DNA from: an uncultured Saprospiraceae bacterium
Lineage (GTDB): Bacteria > Bacteroidota > Bacteroidia > Chitinophagales > Saprospiraceae
Reading direction: 5' to 3'
NCBI GenBank assembly: GCA_937973565.1
Contig: CALJKQ010000063.1
Coordinates: forward strand, 6,146 to 70,145
DNA length: 64,000 nt
In this document: piece by piece, positions 33,795-42,815 of the stretch
Position numbering within the stretch: the first letter of the stretch is position 1
Layout of the letters: every line of letters starts with the position of its first letter
Made by a program: the position numbers and the translations under genes
The notes under the pieces: generated by a model
The model's input: only the letters and a program-made list of their open reading frames with translations
The model's database searches: none
What the model was told of the DNA's origin: nothing

Positions 33795-34334
33795 ATGGAT
33801 TTTATTGAAAATGCAGAACCCCTGCTAAGACTGTTGTGGTACATTGCACTGCCGGTCAGTCTCATTTTTATCATTCAAAGCATTCTGACATTTGTGGGTG
33901 TTGATCACGATCACGACACCTCCTGGGATGGCCCCATGGATGTATTTACATTCAGGAATCTCATCAATTTTTTCATCGGATTTTCCTGGACCGGTATTTC
34001 ATTTTACAATACGATTGAAAATAAGACACTGCTTATTGGACTGGCTGCCCTGGCAGGTGCTGCTTTTGTTTATTTATTTTTCCTGATCATAGCCCAGTTT
34101 ATCAAACTCGAAGAAGACAACACCTTTAATATCTACGACGCTTTAAATGAAGTGGCTTCCGTATATTTAAGAATTCCGGCCAACAGAAGCGGAAGAGGGA
34201 AAATTCAGATTTCCATCAAAGGCACCACTCACGAAATTGAGGCCCTAACTGAGGGTGAAGAAATTCAAACGGGCAGTTCGGTGAGGGTCACGCAGATTGA
34301 AAACACAAGCCTGGTGCTGGTTGAAAAAATATAA
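33795..34334 (+). CDS. NfeD-like membrane protein with C-terminal OB fold, flotillin partner
   Basis: 179 residues. Hydrophobic segments at about 10-34 and 55-98, with an acidic/His loop (VDHDHDTSWDGP) between them. The C-terminal 70 residues (VASVYLRIPANRSGRGKIQISI, ALTEGEEIQTGSSVRVTQIENTSLVLVEKI) fit the small OB-fold domain of NfeD-type proteins. Genes of this kind commonly stand directly before flotillin genes, and here flotillin follows after 16 bases. It probably assembles with flotillin in membrane microdomains. Confidence 0.8.
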   Translation: MDFIENAEPLLRLLWYIALPVSLIFIIQSILTFVGVDHDHDTSWDGPMDVFTFRNLINFFIGFSWTGISFYNTIENKTLLIGLAALAGAAFVYLFFLIIAQFIKLEEDNTFNIYDALNEVASVYLRIPANRSGRGKIQISIKGTTHEIEALTEGEEIQTGSSVRVTQIENTSLVLVEKI

Positions 34335-34350
34335 ATAAAAACAGAACCCA

Positions 34351-35847
34351 ATGATAACTCCACTTATTAGTATTCTTGTATTTGTGTTGGTGGTTTTTGT
34401 GACCATCGCAGCGCTTATTTCGCGGTACAAACGCTGTCCGTCTGATAAAATCCTGGTTGTTTATGGAAAGACAGGCGGCACATCGGCCAAGTGCATCCAT
34501 GGTGGTGGCGCTTTTATATGGCCGGTTATTCAGGATTACGCCTACCTCGACCTCAAACCCATATCCATAGAAGCCAACCTCACCAATGCACTGAGCCGGC
34601 AAAACATCAGGGTGGATGTGCCTTGCCGCTTTACGATAGCCATTTCTACCGAAGTGGACAGTATGAACAATGCAGCGGAAAGGTTGCTAGGCCTGGCTCC
34701 GGAACAAATTCAGGAGCTTTCCAAAGACATACTGTTTGGTCAGCTCAGATTGGTCATCGCCACAATGACCATTGAAGAGATCAATTCAGACAGGGATAAA
34801 TTCTTGGACAACATCTCCAAAAACGTCGATACTGAACTCAAAAAGATTGGTTTGAAACTGATCAACGTAAACGTAACGGATATCAAAGACGAAAGCGGCT
34901 ACATTGAAGCTCTGGGTAAAGAAGCAGCCGCCAAAGCCATCAACGAAGCCAAAATCAGCGTAGCCGAGCAGGAAAAAATCGGTGAGACCGGAAAAGCCAT
35001 GGCAGATCGCGAACGGGACATTAGCATTGCCGAGACCCATAGAGACCGCGATGTAAAAATTGCAATGACCCAAAAAGACAGAGAAATAAGCATTGCATCG
35101 GCCCATAAAGATGAATCCATAGGGAAAGCAGAAGCCGAAAGAGATACGAGGGTGAAAACCTCTGAAGCCAATGCCATTGCTGTTCAAGGTGAAAACGCAG
35201 CAAAAATCAACATTGCTACCTCAGATGCCCTGAGAAGGGAGAAAGAAGCGGAAGCCTTGCGTATCGCCATCACGGCAGAAAAAGTACAACAGGCCCGTGC
35301 TTTGGAAGAAGCCTATTTGGCTGAACAGAAAGCCGAATTGGCGAGGTCAGAGCGGGAGCGCTCAACCCAGATTGCCAATGTTGTGATACCCGCAGAAATT
35401 GCCAAACAACGCGCCATCATTGAAGCCCAGGCCAATGCGGAGAGAATTAGAGAAAACGCCAAAGGAGAGGCCGACGCCATTTATGCCAAAATGGAAGCCG
35501 AAGCCAAAGGTTTGTTGGAAATCCTCACCAAACAGGCAGAGGGATATGAGCAAGTGGTCAAAGCTGCCGGAGGAGATCCTGCAAAAGCGTTCCAGCTCTT
35601 GTTGATTGAGAAGCTTCCAGAGTTGGTTAAAACACAAGTTGAAGCCGTTAAGAACATCAAAATCGATAAAATCACGGTTTGGGATTCCGGTCAGCATGGC
35701 GGAGAGAATGGCACTACAGCTAACTTTGTTTCCGGAATGATGAAGTCCGTGCCTCCCTTGAACGATTTGTTTAATATGGCCGGCCTCAACTTGCCAACCT
35801 ATTTGAAAGGAGAAGAACAGAAAGATAAACAAGAGGAAAAAGAATAA
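34351..35847 (+). CDS. Flotillin family (SPFH domain) membrane scaffold protein
   Basis: 498 residues. One N-terminal membrane segment (ISILVFVLVVFVTIAALI) is followed by the SPFH domain (KTGGTSAKCIHGGGAFIWPV, RQNIRVDVPCRFTIAIS, ILFGQLRLVIATMTIEEI), then a long coiled coil of Ala/Glu/Lys/Arg repeats (about 190-380). The C-terminal oligomerisation part includes FQLLLIEKLPELVKTQVEAVKNIKIDKITVWD. It organises membrane microdomains and may affect secretion and membrane fluidity. Paired with the NfeD-like gene in an operon. Confidence 0.93.
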   Translation: MITPLISILVFVLVVFVTIAALISRYKRCPSDKILVVYGKTGGTSAKCIHGGGAFIWPVIQDYAYLDLKPISIEANLTNALSRQNIRVDVPCRFTIAISTEVDSMNNAAERLLGLAPEQIQELSKDILFGQLRLVIATMTIEEINSDRDKFLDNISKNVDTELKKIGLKLINVNVTDIKDESGYIEALGKEAAAKAINEAKISVAEQEKIGETGKAMADRERDISIAETHRDRDVKIAMTQKDREISIASAHKDESIGKAEAERDTRVKTSEANAIAVQGENAAKINIATSDALRREKEAEALRIAITAEKVQQARALEEAYLAEQKAELARSERERSTQIANVVIPAEIAKQRAIIEAQANAERIRENAKGEADAIYAKMEAEAKGLLEILTKQAEGYEQVVKAAGGDPAKAFQLLLIEKLPELVKTQVEAVKNIKIDKITVWDSGQHGGENGTTANFVSGMMKSVPPLNDLFNMAGLNLPTYLKGEEQKDKQEEKE

Positions 35848-35956
35848 CCGCAGCATGGCAACTTCCGGCCTATAAAATATTGTCGGAAACAGGAAGCTCT
35901 GCTGCCGGATACCCACATTAAAACGGCAATGATGTGGGTATCCTTAAAAAATGCAG

Positions 35957-35964
35957 TAGCTTTG
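35957..35964 (+). promoter_or_regulatory. Putative -7 element (TAGCTTTG) for the DEAD-box gene
   Basis: Exact match, 23 bases before the ATG at 35988. It lies inside the longer open frame that begins at 35934 and so supports the shorter start. Confidence 0.5.
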
Positions 35965-35987
35965 CAGCCAATTTTATAAGATATCAA

Positions 35988-37208
35988 ATGACTTTTGAGG
36001 AATTAGGGTTGCACGACCAACTGTTGGAAGCACTGTCGTATATGGGTTTTGAACAGGCAACACCCATCCAGGAGCAGGCTATTCCAGCCATTCTTGAAGG
36101 TCGGGACCTGATAGCATGTGCCCAAACAGGTACAGGAAAAACAGGAGCGTTTACCATACCCTTGTTGCAGCTGCTTTCGGAACACAGAGACAGAGGTGCC
36201 ATGATCATCGTGCCTACCCGCGAATTGGCCATCCAAATCGACCAGCAGATTGAGGGGTTTGGTTATTTCTTGGGCATCCATTCCCTACCCGTTTATGGAG
36301 GTGGTGATGGATCGGGCTGGGATCAGCAGAAAAAAGCATTGGTACAAGGCGTAGACATCATCGTGGCTACTCCGGGCAAACTCATTTCTTATCTCAACCT
36401 TGGCCATGTGAAGTTGGATCACATCCGATACCTCATCCTGGACGAGGCAGACCGAATGATGGACATGGGATTCCGGGATGATATCAACAAAATCATTTCT
36501 CACCTTCCAAAGGAACGTCAGAATTTGTTGTTCAGTGCTACCATGCCTCCTAAAATCAGGGAGTTGTCGCATCGTTTGCTGAAAAATCCATTTGAAATCA
36601 CCCTTTCCATTTCAAAACCTGCAGAAGGAGTACTGCAGGCAGCTTACATCTGCCACGACCACCAAAAGACACCGCTGCTCACCCGGTTGATAGCAGACAA
36701 GCCCAACTACAAGAGTATTTTGATCTTCAGCTCCACCAAAAAAAATGTAAACACCATTTTGCAATCCCTTCGCAAGCACAAAATTGCAGCAGAAGGCGTG
36801 TCTTCAGACCTGGAACAACAGGAAAGGGAAGAAGTGCTCAGCAGGTTCAGATCCAAACAAACGCGCATTTTGGTGGCTACCGATGTATTGAGTCGTGGAA
36901 TCGACATCAAGGACATCAATCTCGTAATCAACTACGATGTGCCTAAAAACGCTGAAGATTATGTTCACAGGGTTGGACGAACCGCGAGGGCCGACACCAC
37001 GGGTGTTGCCTTGACATTTGTCAATGAAAAAGACATGTACGATTTTGCTCAGATTGAAGCCCTTATTGAAGCTACAATTACCAAGGTAGCTGTGCCTGAA
37101 GACCTGGGGGAGGTACCGGTTTGGAAGCCGGTCAGGCAACGCAGACCCATGGGTTCCAGGGGTGGAGGCAAAAAACCGGGCAGAAAACCAAGCGGAGGAA
37201 AAAAATAA
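35988..37208 (+). CDS. DEAD-box RNA helicase
   Basis: ATP-dependent RNA unwinding, probably in ribosome assembly or cold adaptation. 406 residues from the ATG at 35988 (MTFEELGLHDQLLEAL). Motifs in order: Q motif (TPIQEQAIPAIL), I AQTGTGKT, Ia PTRELA, II DEAD, III SAT, V ATDVLSRGID, VI HRVGRTARA. The C-terminus is a short basic Arg/Gly/Lys tail (RQRRPMGSRGGGKKPGRK), as in RhlE-type helicases. An RRM protein gene also lies in this window, but they are 7 kb apart. Confidence 0.95.
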   Translation: MTFEELGLHDQLLEALSYMGFEQATPIQEQAIPAILEGRDLIACAQTGTGKTGAFTIPLLQLLSEHRDRGAMIIVPTRELAIQIDQQIEGFGYFLGIHSLPVYGGGDGSGWDQQKKALVQGVDIIVATPGKLISYLNLGHVKLDHIRYLILDEADRMMDMGFRDDINKIISHLPKERQNLLFSATMPPKIRELSHRLLKNPFEITLSISKPAEGVLQAAYICHDHQKTPLLTRLIADKPNYKSILIFSSTKKNVNTILQSLRKHKIAAEGVSSDLEQQEREEVLSRFRSKQTRILVATDVLSRGIDIKDINLVINYDVPKNAEDYVHRVGRTARADTTGVALTFVNEKDMYDFAQIEALIEATITKVAVPEDLGEVPVWKPVRQRRPMGSRGGGKKPGRKPSGGKK

Positions 37209-37406
37209 GCCACCATATAAAATTTGCCACAGTAGTTTTACAAATTCTGCGTTTAGGCAGTCACAAACCCTGAAATGGTGGATTTAGCAGAATAATATTT
37301 TGAATATAGCCTCCTGGGAAATTTAACCGTTTAGTTACCAATCTTTTATCGACGAAAATCGACATAATATTTTGTCGTTTTCTTTTTTTTGGAGGAAAAT
37401 TCTGCT

Positions 37407-37414
37407 TACCTTTG
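37407..37414 (+). promoter_or_regulatory. Putative -7 element (TACCTTTG) for the atp operon
   Basis: Exact TAnnTTTG match, 29 bases before the atpB ATG at 37444 and inside the longer frame from 37372, so it supports the shorter start. Confidence 0.5.
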
Positions 37415-37443
37415 CCCACGTTTTGCAAGACCCTTCGAAGATC

Positions 37444-38769
37444 ATGAGCCAAAAACACATTTTCCACTTCATTTTTGCCCTGTTTATCGCGTTTTCAGCG
37501 GCTGCACAGGATCACGGCCAGGCTACTGAAAGCCATGGAACAGATACCACAATGCATGCTCAGGCGCATACTGCTGATCAACCGATGCATGCAGAAGAAG
37601 GTGCCGGCCATGAGGCAGAAGGCCATGGTCACGCAGAATATGATCCGGCAGGAACAGCCATTCACCACATCAGTGACGCCAATGTTTACAGCATCCTGGA
37701 TTTTGTGAGAATTCCGCTGCCGATGATTTTGTACGCCCCCGAAACCGGATGGGATGTGTTTTTGTCAAACAAGTTTCACCCCGGCCACCATGAAGACGGC
37801 CATATGGCGTATAAAAAATATGTAATGCACCACGGAAGTGTGTTTCGCATTGCAGATCCGGCTTATACAGCGGAAGAAGCAGAAGTAGAGGGCTTTACCC
37901 ACAAAGTTGAAGAAAAAGAAGGCAAGCCGGTAGATGTGTATTTTGCCACTATCGGAGGCACGGAATACAGATTGCACCCAAGGACCACACTCGATGGAGG
38001 TGTACTGGGAGGGGGAATCACCCCATTTTTTGATTATTCCATCACTAAAAATGTATTGTCAATGATCCTGGTGGCGCTGCTGCTCGGATTTTTCTTTATC
38101 AAAGCCGCAAAGGCATACAAAGCCAATCCCGACAAAAGCCCCAAAGGCGTTCAAAACGTATTGGAGACTATGTTTTTATACATCAGAGATGAGGTGGCCA
38201 TTCCATTTATCGGCAAGGAAAAGTACATGAAGTATCTGCCATTGCTGATGAGCATCTTCTTTTTTGTATTGGGTCTGAACCTTTTTGGTCAGGTTCCCTT
38301 TTTGGGCAGTGTAAACGTAACCGGGAACTTGTCGGTTACCATGATTATTGCCCTTGTTGTATTTGTCATCGTTAATATCAACGGCAACAAACACTACTGG
38401 CAGCATATTTTCTGGATGCCGGGCGTACCGGTACCGGTAAAAATCCTTTTGGCAGGAGTAGAATTTATGTCGTTGTTCATCAAACCATTGACCCTGATGC
38501 TTCGTTTGGCGGGCAACATTTCTGCCGGCCACATAGCCATTCTGAGTTTTATCGGTTTGATCTTCATTTTTGGAAAATCAGGTGAAAGTATGTCGGGAGG
38601 AGCCATTGGTACTGCCATGGCCATTCCACTTACCCTGTTTATGATGGCTATTGAATTGATCGTAGCCTTTGTGCAGGCCTTTGTATTTACAATATTGACA
38701 GCATCTTATATAGGAGCTGCCATTGAAGATGCGCACCATGGTGACGACCATGCACATGCACATCATTAA
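37444..38769 (+). CDS. atpB: F0F1 ATP synthase subunit a, with His-rich N-terminal extension
   Basis: Proton channel stator of ATP synthase. 441 residues, much longer than the usual 240 to 270. Residues 1-18 look like a cleavable signal (HIFHFIFALFIAFSAAAQ). Residues about 19-65 are full of His, Glu and Gly, and a soluble stretch of about 130 further residues precedes the conserved membrane core. The core has LRLAGNISAGH with the essential Arg, and the usual final helices. The last residues are again His-rich (DAHHGDDHAHAHH). Long, His-rich subunit a is known in Bacteroidota. First gene of atpB-E-F-H-A-G. Confidence 0.95.
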   Translation: MSQKHIFHFIFALFIAFSAAAQDHGQATESHGTDTTMHAQAHTADQPMHAEEGAGHEAEGHGHAEYDPAGTAIHHISDANVYSILDFVRIPLPMILYAPETGWDVFLSNKFHPGHHEDGHMAYKKYVMHHGSVFRIADPAYTAEEAEVEGFTHKVEEKEGKPVDVYFATIGGTEYRLHPRTTLDGGVLGGGITPFFDYSITKNVLSMILVALLLGFFFIKAAKAYKANPDKSPKGVQNVLETMFLYIRDEVAIPFIGKEKYMKYLPLLMSIFFFVLGLNLFGQVPFLGSVNVTGNLSVTMIIALVVFVIVNINGNKHYWQHIFWMPGVPVPVKILLAGVEFMSLFIKPLTLMLRLAGNISAGHIAILSFIGLIFIFGKSGESMSGGAIGTAMAIPLTLFMMAIELIVAFVQAFVFTILTASYIGAAIEDAHHGDDHAHAHH

Positions 38770-38805
38770 TTAGAATAATTTATTAATCCATATAATTTTA
38801 AACAA

Positions 38806-39012
38806 ATGACTGGAACATTAGCAGCAGTTGGAGCAGGATTGGCAGTGATCGGTGCCGGTATCGGAATTGGTCAGGTAGGTGGTAAAGCAATGGAAGCCAT
38901 CGCACGTCAGCCAGAAGCATCAGGAGATATCCGTTCAGGTATGATTCTGATGGCTGCCTTCGTGGAAGGTGCCGCCCTGATAGCCATTCTACTTTCGATC
39001 TTCGTAAAGTAA
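38806..39012 (+). CDS. atpE: F0F1 ATP synthase subunit c
   Basis: Rotor ring subunit. 68 residues forming two membrane helices with the polar loop ARQPEA. The ion-binding Glu lies in AAFVEGAAL; the next residue is Gly rather than Ser/Thr, and the Gln seen in sodium-type rings is not in the right place, so proton coupling is likely. A strong hairpin follows directly after the gene (39031-39072). Confidence 0.96.
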   Translation: MTGTLAAVGAGLAVIGAGIGIGQVGGKAMEAIARQPEASGDIRSGMILMAAFVEGAALIAILLSIFVK

Positions 39013-39030
39013 TCTGGCGTCCAACCAAGA

Positions 39031-39072
39031 AAAAACAGACCGGCAATGCGGTTGGCGGAGCGGTCTGTTTTT
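39031..39072 (+). terminator. Terminator-like hairpin between atpE and atpF
   Basis: A perfect 12-bp stem (39031-39042 with 39061-39072) has an A-run on the left and a T-run on the right, and an 18-base loop. It looks like an intrinsic terminator but lies inside the operon, so it probably acts as a partial terminator or as a 3' stabiliser of the atpB-atpE message. GGTTGG in the loop could also pair with CCAACC at 39021-39026. Confidence 0.7.
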
Positions 39073-39102
39073 ATTAAAAAAATCTAAAACAACATCATAA
39101 CT

Positions 39103-39615
39103 ATGTTTGTCTTATTGAGTTTCACACCCTTTCAACCCACACCGGGTCTGGCCATTTGGTCGCTCCTGATCTTCGTTTTGTTTTGGGTAATCATGGGCAA
39201 ATTTGCCTTTAAGCCCATTGCCAAAGCTTTGGAACAAAGAGAATCTGACATTCAGAATGCTTTGGATGCAGCCAAAAGCGCCAAAGAAGAGATGGCTAAT
39301 TTGAAAGCCCAGAATGAAAAGATTATGGCGGAAGCAAGAGAGGAAAAAGCCAGAATCTTACAGGAGGCAAAAGATATCAAAAACCAGACCATCAACGAAG
39401 CGAAAGAAAAGGCCAGAGAAGAGGCTTCTAAGATCGTTGCGGCTGCGAGAAATGATATTGAAAACCAGAAAAAAGCAGCGATTGCAGAAATCAAAACCCA
39501 GGTGGGTGGAATGGCCATAGAAATCGCGGAAAAGCTGGTGCGTCAACAGTTGAAAGGACAAGCAGACCACGAAGCCTACGTGAAAAAATTGGTAGACGAA
39601 TTCAACTTAAACTAA
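39103..39615 (+). CDS. atpF: F0F1 ATP synthase subunit b
   Basis: Peripheral stalk. 170 residues: one N-terminal membrane helix (LAIWSLLIFVLFWVIM), then a long charged helix rich in Ala/Glu/Lys (about 45-135), ending in VGGMAIEIAEKLVRQQLKG, which binds delta. It starts 90 bases after atpE, beyond the hairpin. atpH follows after 4 bases. Confidence 0.95.
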   Translation: MFVLLSFTPFQPTPGLAIWSLLIFVLFWVIMGKFAFKPIAKALEQRESDIQNALDAAKSAKEEMANLKAQNEKIMAEAREEKARILQEAKDIKNQTINEAKEKAREEASKIVAAARNDIENQKKAAIAEIKTQVGGMAIEIAEKLVRQQLKGQADHEAYVKKLVDEFNLN

Positions 39616-39619
39616 ACAG

Positions 39620-40180
39620 ATGTCAGTCAACAGGATAGCCACAAGGTATGCCAAATCATTGCTCGATCTCTCGGTTGAGAACAATGTTTTGGAAGCCGTA
39701 AAAGGCGATGTGGAGGCATTTATCAGAATGGTGGAAAACAGAGATTTGTATCTGTTGTTGAAAAGCCCCATTATCAATGCCACCAAAAAAGAAAGTGTTT
39801 TTAATGCGCTTTTTGGAAATCAGTTCAACAAACTGACCAACGCTTTTTTCACCATCGTTTTGAAGAAAGGCCGCGAAATGTATTTGCCTGAAATCGGCAA
39901 AGAGTTTATGGCTCAATATAAAAAATTGATTGGTCTCACCACGGTAACACTTACCACAGCCACTCCGGTAGACGCAGCGAATCTGGCAGAAATCAGAAGC
40001 AGGTTGTTGGCCAGCAGTGAGACTGAAAAAGATGTGGAAATATTAACCAAGACCGATCCGGAAATCATCGGTGGCTTTGTTTTGCAAATAGGCGATAAGT
40101 TGTACGACAACAGCATCGCTTACAAGTTGAAACAAATTCGCAAAAGCGTTTCCAACAAAGACTACATAAAAGAAATATAA
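39620..40180 (+). CDS. atpH: F0F1 ATP synthase subunit delta
   Basis: Connects the peripheral stalk to F1. 186 residues. The N-terminal helical bundle starts IATRYAKSLLDLSVEN, and the C-terminal part has the family end DPEIIGGFVLQIGDKLYDNSIAYKLKQIRKS. Follows atpF by 4 bases and precedes atpA by 30. Confidence 0.95.
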   Translation: MSVNRIATRYAKSLLDLSVENNVLEAVKGDVEAFIRMVENRDLYLLLKSPIINATKKESVFNALFGNQFNKLTNAFFTIVLKKGREMYLPEIGKEFMAQYKKLIGLTTVTLTTATPVDAANLAEIRSRLLASSETEKDVEILTKTDPEIIGGFVLQIGDKLYDNSIAYKLKQIRKSVSNKDYIKEI

Positions 40181-40210
40181 ATACAATAACTAAGTATAAA
40201 ATTCAGAAAG

Positions 40211-41794
40211 ATGGTGGATGTAAAACCAGATGAAATATCAGCAATCCTCAAACAACAATTGTCGGGATTCAAATCACAGGCTGAACTGGAGGAAGTAGGT
40301 TCTGTACTTCAGGTAGGTGACGGTATTGCCAGGGTATATGGCCTTACCAAGTCTCAGGCCGGTGAATTGGTAGAATTTGAAAACGGTGTACAAGCAATCG
40401 TATTGAACCTGGAAGAAGACAATGTCGGTGTGGTATTGTTGGGTGCCGGAGACGGAATCAAAGAAGGTTCAACCGTGAGAAGACTGGGTAGAATTGCATC
40501 CATCCAGGTTGGTGAAGGCTTTGTAGGTCGTGTGGTAAACCCACTGGGTCAGCCTATCGATGGCAAAGGTCCTGTATCAGGTACACGTTATGAAATGCCA
40601 CTGGAAAGAAAAGCTCCCGGGGTTATTTACCGACAGCCGGTTACCGAACCCTTGCAAACCGGTATTAAAGCCATCGACTCTATGATTCCTATAGGAAGGG
40701 GACAAAGGGAGTTGATCATTGGTGACCGTCAGACAGGAAAGACGGCTATCGCTATCGATACCATCATCAATCAAAAAGAATTTTACGACAGAGGAGAGCC
40801 TGTATACTGTATATACGTAGCATCCGGTCAAAAGGCATCTACGGTTGCTCAAGTGGTAAAAACCCTTGAAGACAATGGTGCGATGGCATATACGATTATC
40901 GTATCTGCAACCGCATCTGATCCTGCACCGCTTCAGTTTTATGCACCCTTTGCCGGCGCTGCCATTGGAGAATTTTTCAGAGACACAGGTCGTCCTGCAT
41001 TGATCATCTATGATGATTTGTCAAAGCAGGCCGTTGCATACCGTGAGGTATCTCTTCTTTTGAGACGTCCACCCGGAAGGGAAGCATACCCAGGTGACGT
41101 TTTCTACCTTCACTCTCGTTTGTTGGAAAGAGCTGCCAAAGTTATTGCCAACGACAGCATAGCGCAAAATATGAATGACCTTCCAGAGTCATTGAAAAAA
41201 TCAGGTTTGGTGAAAGGAGGAGGTTCTTTGACAGCTTTGCCTATCATTGAAACACAGGCAGGTGACGTTTCTGCCTACATTCCTACCAACGTAATCTCGA
41301 TTACGGATGGTCAGATCTTCCTGGAATCTAACTTGTTCAATGCAGGTATCCGTCCGGCGATCAACGTAGGTATTTCTGTATCAAGGGTGGGTGGATCAGC
41401 ACAGATCAAATCCATGAAGAAAGTAGCAGGTACCCTAAAGCTCGATCAGGCGCAGTACAGAGAATTGGAGGCATTCGCCAAATTTGGTTCTGACCTGGAT
41501 GCTGCTACACAGTCTATCCTTGAAAAAGGAAAGAGAAACGTAGAGATCCTAAAGCAACCTCAATATTCTCCTGTATCTGTTGAGAAGCAAGTAGCCATGA
41601 TTTATTTGGGTACACAGGGCTTGTTGAAAGATGTTCCGGTAAATAAGATTCGTCATTTTGAAGATTCTTATCTGGCTTCTTTGGAGCAGCGTTTCCCACA
41701 GATTCTGGAAAACTTCAGAAAGGGTAAGTTGGAGGATGCAGATATGAACACACTGAAAGAACTTGCATCAGAAGTTGCAGGTCAGTTTAAATAG
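40211..41794 (+). CDS. atpA: F0F1 ATP synthase subunit alpha
   Basis: Regulatory nucleotide-binding subunit of F1. 527 residues. Walker A GDRQTGKTAIA, VVNPLGQPIDGKGP, ALIIYDDLSKQAVAYREVSLLLRRPPGREAYPGDVFYLHSRLLERAAK-type block, and the Arg-finger region SITDGQIFLESNLFN...GISVSRVGGSAQ. Start ATG at 40211. A GC-rich hairpin follows at 41804-41827 before atpG. The beta and epsilon genes are not in this cluster. Confidence 0.98.
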   Translation: MVDVKPDEISAILKQQLSGFKSQAELEEVGSVLQVGDGIARVYGLTKSQAGELVEFENGVQAIVLNLEEDNVGVVLLGAGDGIKEGSTVRRLGRIASIQVGEGFVGRVVNPLGQPIDGKGPVSGTRYEMPLERKAPGVIYRQPVTEPLQTGIKAIDSMIPIGRGQRELIIGDRQTGKTAIAIDTIINQKEFYDRGEPVYCIYVASGQKASTVAQVVKTLEDNGAMAYTIIVSATASDPAPLQFYAPFAGAAIGEFFRDTGRPALIIYDDLSKQAVAYREVSLLLRRPPGREAYPGDVFYLHSRLLERAAKVIANDSIAQNMNDLPESLKKSGLVKGGGSLTALPIIETQAGDVSAYIPTNVISITDGQIFLESNLFNAGIRPAINVGISVSRVGGSAQIKSMKKVAGTLKLDQAQYRELEAFAKFGSDLDAATQSILEKGKRNVEILKQPQYSPVSVEKQVAMIYLGTQGLLKDVPVNKIRHFEDSYLASLEQRFPQILENFRKGKLEDADMNTLKELASEVAGQFK

Positions 41795-41803
41795 ATAAAA
41801 GAA

Positions 41804-41827
41804 GGGTTCGGACTATAAGCCGGACCC
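41804..41827 (+). other. Hairpin between atpA and atpG
   Basis: GGGTTCGG (41804-41811) pairs with CCGGACCC (41820-41827) with one G-U pair and an 8-base loop. The sequence after it (CAAATTTT) is a poor T-run, so it is more likely an RNA-processing or stability element than a full terminator. Confidence 0.5.
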
Positions 41828-41851
41828 CAAATTTTAAAGAATAACAATCAC

Positions 41852-42745
41852 ATGAGTGGTAAATTAAAAGAAGTAAGGGAGCGAATCAAATCGGTAAACT
41901 CCACACAGCAGATTACCAAGGCCATGAAAATGGTTTCTGCTGCCAAGTTGCGTAAAGCGCAGCAGGCTATTACCGAGATGCGACCTTATGCCAATAGATT
42001 GGATAAAATGCTGAAAAACATTTTATCTAACCTTGAAGGAGATGCTACCTCTTCATTTGGTGTAGCGCGTGAAGTCAACCATGCCATTGTGGTAGTGGTA
42101 ACTTCCAACAGGGGTCTTTGTGGTGCTTTCAACACCAACATCATTAAGGCTGCCATCGCTGCCATTGAAGGCGAGTATGCTCCTTTACTCAAGCAGGGAA
42201 ATGTCAAAGTGTTGTGCATTGGTAAAAAGGGATACGATATCCTTCGCAAGCGGTATGGTATGGATGCCATGATTACTGATTATGTAGAATTGTTTTCTAA
42301 CCTCAGCTTTGACAATGTATCCAGGGCTTCACAGTTCTTAATGGACCAGTTTTCCACCGGTGCAACAGATAAAGTAACTGTGTGTTATGGACACTTCAAA
42401 AACGCAGGTATTCAATACCCAACAACCGTTCAATACCTGCCGGTAGAAAAGGTTGAAGTTGAAAAAACAGAACAGACCAAATCCAAAGCAGACTACATCT
42501 TTGAACCTGGTATGGAAGGCCTGTTGGAAGAGTTGATTCCAACCATTTTGCAAACCACCTTCCACAAGTTTTTACTGGATACACATGCATCAGAACACGG
42601 TGCTCGTATGACTGCTATGGACAAAGCCAGCGAAAATGCTGAGGAATTGATAAAAGAACTCAAGATCAATTACAACAAAGCCAGGCAGGAAGCCATCACG
42701 AAGGAACTTTCCGAAATCGTGGGTGGTGCTGCAGCTTTGGGATAG
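41852..42745 (+). CDS. atpG: F0F1 ATP synthase subunit gamma
   Basis: Central rotor shaft. 297 residues. N-terminal coiled coil GKLKEVRERIKSVNSTQQITKAMKMVSAAKLRKAQ, middle VVTSNRGLCGAFNTN, and C-terminal HASEHGARMTAMDKASENA and NKARQEAITKELSEIVGGAAAL. Last gene of this atp cluster, closed by a good terminator. Confidence 0.97.
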   Translation: MSGKLKEVRERIKSVNSTQQITKAMKMVSAAKLRKAQQAITEMRPYANRLDKMLKNILSNLEGDATSSFGVAREVNHAIVVVVTSNRGLCGAFNTNIIKAAIAAIEGEYAPLLKQGNVKVLCIGKKGYDILRKRYGMDAMITDYVELFSNLSFDNVSRASQFLMDQFSTGATDKVTVCYGHFKNAGIQYPTTVQYLPVEKVEVEKTEQTKSKADYIFEPGMEGLLEELIPTILQTTFHKFLLDTHASEHGARMTAMDKASENAEELIKELKINYNKARQEAITKELSEIVGGAAALG

Positions 42746-42769
42746 ATAAAGGTTAATATGAATGATAAT

Positions 42770-42800
42770 AAGGGATGCTGTTTTCAGTATCCCTTTTTTT
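42770..42800 (+). terminator. Intrinsic terminator of the atp operon
   Basis: AAGGGATGCTG (42770-42780) pairs with CAGTATCCCTT (42785-42795) around a TTTT loop, with one G-U pair, followed by a run of T. Confidence 0.85.
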
Positions 42801-42815
42801 ATTTTACATTTTTGG

